DNA of 64,000 nucleotides from assembly GCF_030272615.1 (NCBI RefSeq), contig NC_081407.1, forward strand, positions 151,981,048 through 152,045,047, in the 5' to 3' direction. The notes below the pieces were generated by a model, which was given only the letters and a program-made list of their open reading frames with translations, was not told the origin of the DNA and made no database searches. This DNA comes from Cryptomeria japonica. Taxonomy: Eukaryota; Streptophyta; Pinopsida; Cupressales; Cupressaceae. Position numbers and translations under genes: made by a program. Shown here piece after piece: positions 1 to 10,240 of the stretch (its first letter is position 1; each line of letters starts with the position of its first letter).

Positions 1-146
1 TTTCGTTTGTTAGATATATTAGCATGATTTTAGCATCTCCTTTGATATGCATGTTTAGATTAGCTTTTGGTTAACTAACACTAACGATTTTCTGGTTTCT
101 TGTGTTGTTGGTCATTTGCTAACCTTGTCCATTTTGCAGAGTATCA
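1..146 (+). repeat. 5' LTR, last 146 bp
   Basis: Matches 16544-16689 base for base except at three positions, and ends with GTATCA where the other copy ends GCATCA. Homology stops there: the internal region follows at 147 and unrelated flank follows at 16690. This fixes the LTR 3' end. Confidence 0.92.
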
Positions 147-148
147 TT

Positions 149-166
149 TGGTGAACCTGACGTGAA
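149..166 (+). other. Probable primer-binding site of the Tat element
   Basis: The sequence starting TGGTGAACCTGACGTG lies two bases after the LTR end, where a tRNA 3' end (…CCA) would pair. I could not name the tRNA. It is not the initiator-Met site TGGTATCAGAGC used by the copia elements in this window. Confidence 0.5.
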
Positions 167-239
167 TCCAAACACCAAAAAGATCATTTTTTTTTAACCA
201 ATAACATGTTTGAATGTTGAAAATGTCACACAGGTTGCA

Positions 240-495
240 CTTTAGCGCTATTGAACTCGTTCCAGTGCTATTGATACTTGTTGTTCTAGCGCTATTGTTC
301 TTACAATAACGCTATTGTTCTTACAATAATGCTATTGTATCAAATTCAGCGCTTTTGACAATGTTTTGGCACGTTTGACATTGTTTTGGCGCTATTCACC
401 CTGTTTCAGCGCTTTTGCCTTCTCTGTCTTTCCCTTTCTTTTAGCGCGTTTGTGTTAAATAGCGCTTCTGTTCAAACACAGACTAGCGCTATTGT
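240..495 (+). repeat. Array of about 12 degenerate AGCGCTATTG-type repeats in the sense leader
   Basis: Copies of [AT]AGCGCTATTG or close variants (CAGCGCTTTTG, TGGCGCTATTC, AATGCTATTG) recur about every 20 nt near 244, 263, 288, 306, 328, 347, 367, 388, 408, 443, 459 and 484. The core AGCGCT is self-complementary. The block sits in the RNA leader just after the PBS. A related array occurs in reverse complement at 14430-14745. Confidence 0.8.
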
Positions 496-499
496 AACA

Positions 500-2929
500 G
501 AACGTTGTACAAACCACCTTGTAACCAAAAAAAATATTAGGCTTGTAGAAGCCCACCAGATAGGCGGATTTTACTAACTATTTTTTTCTTTTGTGTAGGT
601 TTAAATTAGATTAAAAGGTAGATTTTTTTTTTTTTACTAACTTGTTTTCGAAGTTGGTTTTAAAAATGAATTCACTTTTTATTTTGGTTTAAAATTAACT
701 TCACATTTAAAATTTGGGCTTTAAAAAAAGAATCACACATTTGTTTGGGCTCTTAAAAAGAATTTCATTGGTCCAAGGTAAAAAGAACCACAAACTTATA
801 CAAAACAACTTTATTTCTTGCAAGTTAAAAAACAAACTTCATTTTGGTGCTTAAAATCAACAAAACAAAATTTATTTTCTTGCATCAACTTAAAGAAATT
901 TACAATCAACACTTTGTTTTGGGCAATCTAAAAAGAACAAGCCATTTTTCCTTCAAGCTCAAAAAATAATTTTACTTCAAGCAAGACGTGTTTTCAATTC
1001 AGTTGACTAGGATTTTCAAAGTTCCTAGTTTACAAAATATTTTGCCTTTGAAGTTAAAAAGAACACCATGGCTATTGGAGCAACATCTCCAAATAGTTAG
1101 ATCACATTGCAATGGCAGATTAAAAAGAACAAGTGTTTTTCGTGCTTGGCACACTTGTGCAAAAAGTCAGTCGAGTGGTCCTACTTCTAACGCACACTAT
1201 CCTCTCCTTTGGCTTTCGTGGTCCTAGGTGCAAGAGAAAAGTGTTAGTAACACTCAAAAATTTTATCTTTTTAAGAGAGGCCTACCAAGAGACACATCAC
1301 TCTTGGGAACGACCTCGCACGGTAAATCCTTCGAGCCGCTATAGAAATCAGGTGAGAGCGAAAGTTGTAGCCTTGGGTATAGTTGTTCCTACAGTGTAAC
1401 TGACCGAAAGGACAAATGGGCCCCACCATCAGTTACAAGGCTCTTAAGTGAGTCAATGCAGAATGAACTTATGTCCAAAAACATCGAACATGACTAAACA
1501 CCTTTAAGTAGTAGCCCACCTGTTCTATTGATTGAGGATATTTGTGATATAATTTAATGCAAGAGCATAGATGGTTTTGCTCCCAAGATACTCACCATAC
1601 ATATTTCCTTGAGTAGAAACATAGATTTTTAAAAAGTCACTTGTGACTTGATAAAAGTGGCGACTCCCCCATCATAGGGATCATCTATTTGTTATGCTCG
1701 TGCAAGACTTAGTATATCACATCCTTACCTACCATGGTGGGATTCATAAGGTATGTAGTACCAAAGTCGAAGAAATATCAAGATGTGGGCTAAATTTATC
1801 ACAACTAGCCATTTGACCTTAGGGATAAAAAGTGTTTGAAGTGTGTTCATTTTAAAGACCAAGCGCAAATTGAGCCGACTTCAGGCTTTGGAAATACACC
1901 TTAAAAATACATCTAAAGGAAGGGTCATATACAAGTCCAAGGATTGGGTTGATCTAGACCCATACTCATTTGTGCCTTTTAGGCAACATTCTTGTATTTG
2001 TGTGCTTGCTTTGTTTTCTTGTCAAAGAAAAATCAGAAAATCACTTCCAAAAACAAAGTATTCATCCAACCAAACATATCAAAAACAAAGTGCAAACAAC
2101 AAAAGAGTCAAATTTTATGACCATTCTTCACATCTTGCGAAAGAAGAAGCGTCATCAGAATATCAACTTGAAAAGAAGACCATTAAGTTCAAAGGCTTTG
2201 ATCAAAAGGAGGAAATTCTTCTATATAAATAGACAAATCTTTGTCTCCCATAGAGTTTTTCTGCGTCACATGCGTCTCTACCTTCAAGGCAAAACAAACG
2301 AATTTGATTCAGAATCATTGAACCACAGAGCTTTTATGCAATATAGAGCTCTGAGTTATCACAAAAACCAAGGAGGTAAGATTAATTCCAACTTTTTCCC
2401 AAACATCTGTATCACCTACAACACAGCTCGAGAAATACCACCAACACCCGAAAGGGAAGAGGAAGAGTTTGTCCCATTTGTAACACAAAGTTTTTATTGA
2501 AGTTCAAAACATTTTTCATCCATCATCACTTCATCATCAATCCGTTCCAACTCTCAAAACATTAAGAGGTTCTTGACCCAAGTTCTCTTTTAGATATTGC
2601 TTGAATCAAACACATCACATCACTTTTTAGATTGTTTCTACATCTAGGATAAGCTCATCCTAAGAGACACATCTACGCAAGTTAAAACTAGTTCATGAGT
2701 GAATCCTCTCATTACTAGGTAGTTCAATCTGTAACACATCTCAGATTTCTCTACACCTTATCACATCAAAACTTATCAAACAAACAAGCAATTCAAAGAA
2801 GGAATTTCGGTTACATCTACCTTAAAAGTGCTAGAGATCCATGTGCAACACAATTCACCAACCATCAATCTCTCATTTCATCCAAAACTCATCATCATTT
2901 TCACACAACTTCAAAAGCTTGCAAGCAAA
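500..2929 (+). other. Leader of the Tat element, no recognised gene
   Basis: Untranslated leader between the repeat array and the gag ATG. A motif like TTAAAAAGAAC recurs irregularly between about 720 and 1130. A strong splice-donor-like site, CAG/GTGAG, lies at 1349-1356. Open frames at 1843-2232 and 1970-2500 have no recognisable domain and no supporting signal, so I do not call them genes. Confidence 0.6.
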
Positions 2930-4510
2930 ATGGCCCAAACCCAATCACAATCAAGGCAACGAGAAATAGAAATGGAAGAAGAAGAAGAGGAAAATATCAA
3001 TGAGTTTCAAGAAGCACTTGGAGGAAATGCGAATGATGAAAACCCCAGTACTCCTACTCCTGCAACAATAGAAAGGGCTCAGCATAACCCTCTCTTTAAC
3101 AAACTGTTTGACGAGATACTCAGGAGCAATGCGGATGCTCACTTCTTAAAGCTCGCTCAAGAAGGAGCCAAACTCCCCTCTGACTTTGATCTTGCCCAAT
3201 TAAGACAAGCATCAGAAAGACAAAGTCACCATGAAGAGGAAAGAGGTAGAGATCCCATCAAATATAACATTCCTCGAGGTAACCCACCACCTCCTCCTCC
3301 AATTGAAATGGAGATGTTGCGGCAACAAGTCAAGAATCTCGCCCAACAACTTCATAGTGGTGTCAAAACTAACCAATTTTCACTCAATGACATCTGTCCC
3401 TATCCTTTTGATAGAAATCTTTATATGCCACCCTTTCCACGAGGATTCAAAACACCCAAATTCAAAAAATATAGAGGAAAGGGAGATCCCCACGAGCATG
3501 TCAGAGAATTCCATTCCGCTTGCCTCATAGTGGCATATGAAGACACATACCTAATGCGCCTTTTTCCCCAAAGCTTGGGAGGAACAACCACATCATGGTT
3601 TTCTCGACTATCAGGTGGCATTAGAACATTTGAGGAACTTATCCAGAAATTCCTCGCTCATTACTCCCATAATATTGAACGCGACATCACCATGGCTGAT
3701 CTATGCAACACCAAACAAAAACCAGGGGAACTATTCTTAGTATTCCTGCAACGATGGCGCCAAATGTCTAGCAGATGTTCTCTTCAGTTACTTGAACGAG
3801 AACTAGTGGAAATATTCATTTCCAACTTAAACGAAGACATGGAATTTCACCTGGATGTCAAAGACACAGACTCTTTTAATGATATGATCACCAAGGGTTT
3901 GAAATGTGAACGGGCCCTCATCAAGAAAGGACTCATCAAAATCTATAATGAACCAAAGGATGGTCCTCGCCCACGCTTCAATAGCGATAAACCAAGCTTC
4001 TAGAACAAAAACAAGAATATCATCAACAATGGGGTTGTGGATGCCAGGACTATACAAATTGCACAACCTATGGTTCGGTTTGCAGGACAAAATCCTCCAC
4101 CTCAGAATAACACAAATGTTCCTTCCAATCAAAGTCGCATCACATCTCACGATGAACCAAGACCTCGACAACAAAAACAGAAACGCACATACACTCCCTT
4201 AGGGGAATCCATTGAAACAGTATTGCGACAACTCATTTCTCAAAATTTGGTCACTCTACCTAAAACATCAAACTATGAGCCTCGGGTCAAACCTGCATGG
4301 TGGAGAGATACTGAACACTGTGATTTCCACCAAGGGAGAGGACACAAGACAAGTAATTGTCACTGATTGAAAGATCTTATTCAGGATCTTATTGACAGAG
4401 GAGAAATTGAAATTGAAGGCCATGACCCCAAAACAACAAATAATGATCATCTGATGTTCAAAAATCCACTTCCATCACAAGATCAAAGGGGTCCTTCCAC
4501 TTCTAGGTGA
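2930..4510 (+). pseudogene. gag region with zinc knuckle
   Basis: The N-terminus is acidic and Glu-rich. It is followed by the retrotransposon capsid domain (about 3400-3910), recognisable by a Gly-Asp-Pro-His-Glu-His motif, a Trp-Phe at the central helix and the long helix ending in ERALIKKG. TAG at 4001 interrupts the frame. After it comes a nucleocapsid-like segment ending in a CX2HX5HX4C-type knuckle (CDFHQGRGHKTSNC, about 4319-4360), then TGA at 4364 and TGA at 4508. Gag forms the virus-like particle and packages RNA. Confidence 0.88.
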
Positions 4511-5905
4511 GGCATTGATACCACTGATTATACACAGGCTACGTATAATTACACTGTAAATCATCTGTATGATGCCAGTGAACAAGTTGCAACTATAACC
4601 TTCAAAAATCCCAACTCAAATTGCAATGTTGTTACACGTCGTGGCAAGGTCACCATAAAGGCAGCTCCACAAGGCACCACCTCCATCCCAAAGCAGTACA
4701 ATCTTGTGGAACAATTAGACAAAACGTCTGCGCTTATATCCATTTTAGAACTATTGCGCCTATCACCATGCCATAAAACTATCTTGGATCAAGCACTCCA
4801 AGAGGCGTCAGTCCCTACAAACCTGAATACAGACCAATTTCAAGCCATGGTTGGAAGTCTAAAGTCATCACCTTGTCTCACTTTTTCCGAAAGTGACAAC
4901 TCTTCTTTCTAGCAACCTCATAACGCTTCGCTACACATTGAAGGCTTTATCAATCAACATAGGATCAAGCGAGTCTTGATCGATAATAGAGCAGGCCTAA
5001 ATATTTGTACACTACAGTTGGTCACAGCATTGGGATATGTAATTGAATCAGTGGATCCTCGAAATAAGATCACAATCAAAGCCTATGACGATGTGGAGCA
5101 TTCCTCCAAAGGAGCTGTGGTACTACCAATCCGAGTGGGCCCTGTGGTAAAGCACATCATCTGTCAGGTTTTGGACCTTCCTCTGCCATACAATCTATTG
5201 TTAGGAAGACCTTGGATACATGCCATGCAAGCCGTTCTATCTACCTACCATCAATGTATCAAGTTCCCACATAACGGTGTAGAGATCACAATCCTGGGCG
5301 ATGCAAATCCCTTTGCGTATTGTCATAATTTCAGCCATCAACCAGAGATTACCATTCCTAATAATAGAGAAGCCATTTCCTCCATATCATATATAAGTCC
5401 CACCTCTCTTGCCAGTTCGAACACCACTATACCAAAGCAAGAAAAGCTTAAAATGAAGATAGCAGAGGAAGGTCCTGGGGAATACAACTTGAGTCAACTC
5501 TTTTGTGTGGGACAAATGCCCACTTCTCCTCGAACACATGGTAAACCACAGTAGTTACTCCAGCAACCACTAAACACGCTTGCATGTGCTTTGACGCCTT
5601 TCATCCTTGGAAAGAGTCAAGAAGAAGAAACCCAAGATGAGGACTTGGCGGACTGGATCTATAAAGATCCCATCACCACTGATATACCGCAAGTTAAACT
5701 TCCTACGGATCAGTATGGCAAAGGTCTTCTCATTATGCAAAGAATGGGGTATGATGGTCAGAGTGCTTTGGGATATTGCAAACAAGGACGACATGAACCC
5801 CTGATGCCAGAATTGAAGCCCAAAAATAATACAGGCCTAGGCTTTGAAAAGGAGATATTTCCTAAGCTCGAATTCAAAGGAAAACCCAGCAAACCATTAT
5901 GTTAG
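4511..5905 (+). pseudogene. Aspartic protease region followed by a G-patch domain
   Basis: The retropepsin-like domain (about 4952-5330) has the active-site segment VLIDNRAG. Families normally have Gly where Arg stands, so this copy would be inactive. The downstream hydrophobic-GRPWI segment (about 5209-5217) is the usual flap/C-terminal motif. The protease would cut gag-pol into mature proteins. A G-patch (5714-5845) follows, with conserved spacing of YGKG, MGY, G-LG and a terminal GLGF. G-patches bind RNA or helicases; one lies beside the protease in some retroviruses. TAG stops at 4910, 5552 and 5903 break the segment. Confidence 0.8.
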
Positions 5906-7066
5906 CCTACTGCAAAAAGGACACCCTTCATTATCAAAGCAGCCTCAAGCACCATCCCAATTGCCCCATCGAGGCACAAAATCCCAACACAACCATCACC
6001 AATGCCACTCATCTCACCAAATGAACCAGTGATCCCATCAGCAACAACAATAACATCAATAGCACCATTAGCAACAACAACTGTATCAGAACCCGCAGTA
6101 GCATCTATGGCACCAGCAGTTCCAGCAGAAGCCACTAAGTCAACACTACCGATACTCCTCGTACCAGATCCTTTAATCCCCATTGACCTTCCTGCAACAC
6201 TGATCACTACAAAGGTACATCAACCAATCACACCTGCAGTATTTAACTCCAAAGACATCCCAGTATGGTATAATAATCGGATGCTGGAAAGTGACTCAGA
6301 GACCGACTCACATGAGTGAGAATTTGATTTTGTACAGCTTAACACTTCAGATGAGGAAGACACATCACTACCTCCACCATGCAAAGACATCCCTGTTTAT
6401 GGAGAAGCACAGATAAAGACCACTTGGGTTCCTGAACTGGAAACATCTTCCACAGACCCTACGTCTCATCCTACGCCTGATTCTGACAGGGAGAGTACCA
6501 TCAACGACCTTCACCATAACATCTCAACCCTCACTGATACATCTAACGCACTTAACCTAATCGATGAAGTAATGCCCATTATCCACCCTAAACTCATCGA
6601 ATGGAACCAACCAGATCCCCCATGTCTTGACTTCTTCCAAAACGACGAGGCCATCATTGACTTTTTGGAATTAAGGGATAACCTACCAAGCGGGGATCAC
6701 AAAGCTGAATTCGCCATTGAACTTAATAGCGCAGCATACTTCGGAGCGGATGCCAAACCTTTCAAATGCAAAAATATAACAATAAAACATGGATCTTCCA
6801 GTGAAAACCACACTGTGGCACTGTTTGATCCAACAAAAGTAAAAAGAAAGAGCGTATCCAACAGTGAAAACCTCTCTGAGGCGCCTAAGGATGAAGGGTT
6901 TGACATTCTCCCTGCTAATGCACAACAGGAACGATCAATGATTCTCATCGAGGAAACCAAAGAATACAATGTGGGAACTCCTGAAAATCCTCATCTCATA
7001 CATCTGGCATCTCTTCTCACTCCAGAGGAACAGCCTAAATTTATAGAATTCTTCCAGAAGCGCTAG
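5906..7066 (+). pseudogene. Linker between protease and RT in Tat pol
   Basis: Same frame as gag-pol. The first part (5906-6320) is rich in Pro, Thr, Ala and Ile and looks disordered. The second (6320-7066) is acidic and ends in the short segment that precedes RT in this lineage (RSMILIEETKEYNVGTPENP and following, about 6930-6990). No catalytic domain is recognised. Stops are TGA 6317 and TAG 7064. Confidence 0.7.
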
Positions 7067-8185
7067 ATCAACTTTGCATGGTCATATGCAGACATGTCTG
7101 GGCTTGATCCTGATTTAGTCATGTATCACCTCATCGTAGTAGAAGGAGCCAAACCTGTCAAGTAGAAGCTTCGTAAGATGCATCCTCAAATTGCAGTGCT
7201 AGTCAAAACAGAACTCAAGAAACTCCTAGATGTTGGTTTCATTAGACCAATTGATTATGCAGAATGGATCTCCAACATTGTTCCTATTGGCAAACCAAAA
7301 GGGGGCATCCACATTTGTACTGACTTCAGAGATCTAAATAAAGTCTATCCTAAGGATGACTTCCCCCTTCCAAATATTGACATCATAGTGGATCTGACAG
7401 CAGGACATGCCATGCTTTCACTCATGGATGGTTTTTCGGGATACAATCAAATAAAGATCGCACCAGAAGATCAACATAAGACAACCTTCACATGTCCATG
7501 GGGCACATATTGTTGGAATGTAATGCCTTTTGGTCTCAAGAATGCAGGAGCGACCTATCAAAGAGAAATGACCACCATCTTCCATGACATGATGCATACT
7601 ATGATGGAAGATTATGTGGATGACTTACTAGCAAAATCACTCACCAGAGAAGGGCATCTCCACGTCTTAGATAAAATCTTTGATAGACTGGAACAATACC
7701 GTGTTCGCCTCAACCCAAAGAAATGTGTCTTTGGAGTAACCTCCGGGAAGCTTCTAGGATACATTGTCTCAAGCAAAGGTATTGAGGTCGACCCAACAAA
7801 GGTAAAAGCAATCATGGACATGCCACCTCCAAAGAATATCAATCAGCTAAGGACATTACAAGGGCGACTTCAATCCATCCGAAGATTCATTGCACAGTTG
7901 GCAGATAAATGTCACCCATTCACACACCTGCTACACAAGAACATCCGCTTTCAGTGGGATGCCAGATGCCAGCAAGCATTTGAGACGCTTAAAGACTATC
8001 TCATGAATCCGCCATTGCTGATGCCACCAAATCCAAGTAGATCGTTGTTATTATATATCTCAGCAACAAGTACAACATTGGGTGTACTATTGGCACAACA
8101 TAATGCAAAAGGAAAAGAGTGTGTTGTTTACTACATCTCTCGCACACTTGTGAGCTATGAACTCAATTACACGCCTATTGAGTGA
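7067..8185 (+). pseudogene. Reverse transcriptase domain
   Basis: A classic Ty3/gypsy RT. It has the fingers segment with GFIRPIDYAEWISNIVPI, the first catalytic Asp in LSLMDGFSGYNQI, the palm motif MPFGLKNAGATYQR, and YVDD at 7613-7624. The connection domain is followed by a first RNase H-like segment (about 7940-8185) in which the usual first Asp is absent (LYISATSTTLG). Loss of catalytic residues in this first RNase H is known for Tat elements, which carry a second one. A TAG at 7163 precedes the domain and TGA ends it at 8183. Confidence 0.93.
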
Positions 8186-8880
8186 GCTTGCCTAGCAGTA
8201 ATCTTAGCAGCCACTAAACTGAGGCACTATCTGTTAACACACAAAGTACAACTCATTGCAAAGATTGATCCACTCAAGTATTTACTCAGCAAAGCAGCAT
8301 TGACAGGTCACTTGGCCAAATGGGTGATGATTCTAAGTGAATTTGACATCGAGTATGTCGATCGTAAAGCTATCAAAGGGCAGGTTATTGTAGATCAGTT
8401 GGCCGATGCGCCTCTCATAGGCGATCATCCTTTCATTTCCAATTTTCCAGACGAAGAGATATTCATGATCACAACAACACAACCATGAAAATTATACTTT
8501 GATGGTTCATACACTAGGCATGGCTCGGGGGCAGGTATTCTGTTTATCACACCTCAAGGTGACAGCATCCCAAAGTCTTACAGGCTCACATTTCCATGTA
8601 CTAACAACATAGCAGAGTATGAGGCCTTGATCACAGGACTCAGGCTAGCCGTAAAATGGAAAGTACAAGAACTGCAAGTATATGGCGACTCCCAACTGGT
8701 CATTCGACAAGCAACAGATGAATATCAGACCAAGGATAATAAACTCATGCCATATAAGCAAATGGTGGACAATCTAAAGACATCATTTACCACTATCACT
8801 TTTGAGTAGATACCAAGAGATCAGAATCGAGTTGCTGACGCTATGGCTACCATCGCATCTCTCCTAGATCTTCCACAGAA
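8186..8880 (+). pseudogene. End of first RNase H and second (archaeal-type) RNase H
   Basis: After the remainder of the first RNase H and a short link, a second RNase H starts near 8489. It has LYFDGS with the first Asp, GAGIL, AEYEALI with the catalytic Glu, VYGDSQLV with the third Asp, and a final RVADAMA with Asp. This additional domain is a hallmark of the Tat lineage and degrades the RNA strand during reverse transcription. TGA 8486 lies just before it at a position usually occupied by Trp, and TAG 8807 lies inside it. Confidence 0.9.
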
Positions 8881-10240
8881 TTCAACACACTACGAGTTCT
8901 TGGTAGAACAACTTTGGATTCCCGCTTATGATATCCCCAAATCTGAAATGATATGTCGCCTTGTCGGTTCTGAATCTCCATGGTACAGTGAATTCTACAC
9001 CTATCTCCGCGATCACACCCTTCCTCCCAACCAATCGAATAACCAACGTAAAACCTTCATTCACCAAACTGCTCGATATACCATTATTGTTGAAACCCTA
9101 TACCGACGCGGTCTTGATGGTACTCTCCTTTGATGTCTGGAACAAGCTGAGATAACAAAGGCTTTGGAAGAAGTCCATGAAGGAATTTGCGGGACTCACT
9201 CGAGTGGTCCATCACTAGCCAAGAAACTCCTGCGCAATGGATACTATTGGCCATCTATGGAAAAAGATTCCTACTACTTTGTCAGAAAATGTAAGAAATG
9301 TCAAGTTCATGGCGACCTGATACATGCACCAGCCCAGGAACTACAACCAATCACAACACCATGGCCTTTTTGTCAATGGGGCCTTGACCTTGTGGGTAAG
9401 ATTCATCCATCTTCATCCAACGGCCATAAATTCATTATTACCGCCCCCGAGTATTTCACAAAGTGGATCGAAGCTGTTCCACTTACCCTAGTCACCGACA
9501 AGCAGATCGCCTCATTCATCCTCAACTACATCATCTGTCAGTATGGTGTGCCCATGTCCATCATCACAGACAATGGTCTTCCTTTCAAAAATCAGGATGT
9601 CCGTGAACTTTGTGAGAAATTTCATATCCAACACTGCTTTTCCACTCCCTACTACCCCCAAGGCAATGGTCAGGCCGAAGAAGCATCCAATAAAAATATA
9701 TTGAGGATCCTAAAGAAGACAGTCAATGATGTCGGTCGTGATTGACATGTTCAATTGAATCCAGCACTATGGGCATATCAAACTAGCATTCGAACCCTTA
9801 CAGGCGCAACACCCTACTCATTGGTCTATGGTGCAGAAGCTATCTTACCTATTGAAGTCAAGATCCCATCACTACGGGTTTCCTTGCACAATATAATAGA
9901 CGATGAAGCGTACAAAGTCTCACGCCTCCAAGACTTAGAGTTACTTGATGAGAAGGGACAAGTCGCATACAACTATCTCAATGCCTATCAGCAGCCCATG
10001 AGTAGAAGCTACAATCACCAAGTTAGATCTCGTACATTTGAGGTAGGTGATCTTGTTCTCTGAGAGAATCCTCGCAACCAACCAAACAGAGAACATCAGG
10101 GCAAGTTTGAATCAAACTGGCTGGGCCCATATGTTGTCACTACTGTATTCGAGTTTGGGGCATATCAGTTGGCTACATTAGAAGGAGAACCGCTCGCAGA
10201 TCCAATCAACAACATGCACCTCAAACGGTTTTATACCTAA
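8881..10240 (+). pseudogene. Integrase domain
   Basis: The zinc-binding N-terminus has two His (VHEGICGTH, from about 9173) and CKKCQ. The catalytic core follows with Asp in WGLDLVGKI, Asp in IITDNGLPF and Glu in GQAEEASN. The C-terminal part contains the GPY-type module (NWLGPYVVTT). It ends at TAA 10238. It would insert the cDNA into the genome. Breaks: TGA 9131, 9743 and 10061. Confidence 0.92.

Larger units (their letters stand above)
2930..10240 (+). pseudogene. Tat gag-pol polyprotein, single frame with 15 in-frame stops
   Basis: From the ATG at 2930 (context AAAATGG) to TAA at 10238 one frame of 2436 codons stays open apart from stop codons. TAG is at 4001, 4910, 5552, 5903, 7064, 7163 and 8807. 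TGA is at 4364, 4508, 6317, 8183, 8486, 9131, 9743 and 10061. No frameshift is needed anywhere. Domain order is gag, zinc knuckle, protease, G-patch, RT, RNase H, second RNase H, integrase. Each stop lies where a C-to-T or G-to-A transition of CAG, CGA or TGG would suffice, and several fall at positions where the family has Gln, Arg or Trp. The polyprotein would normally build the particle and perform reverse transcription and integration. This copy cannot make it. Confidence 0.92.

Noticed and set aside
2930-10240. Reassigned TAG/TGA codons, because gag-pol has 15 of them in frame and ends in TAA
   Set aside because: The host gene in the window ends in TGA, the protease active site is mutated, and every stop is explained by a transition from CAG, CGA or TGG. 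The other long frame also contains an in-frame TAA.
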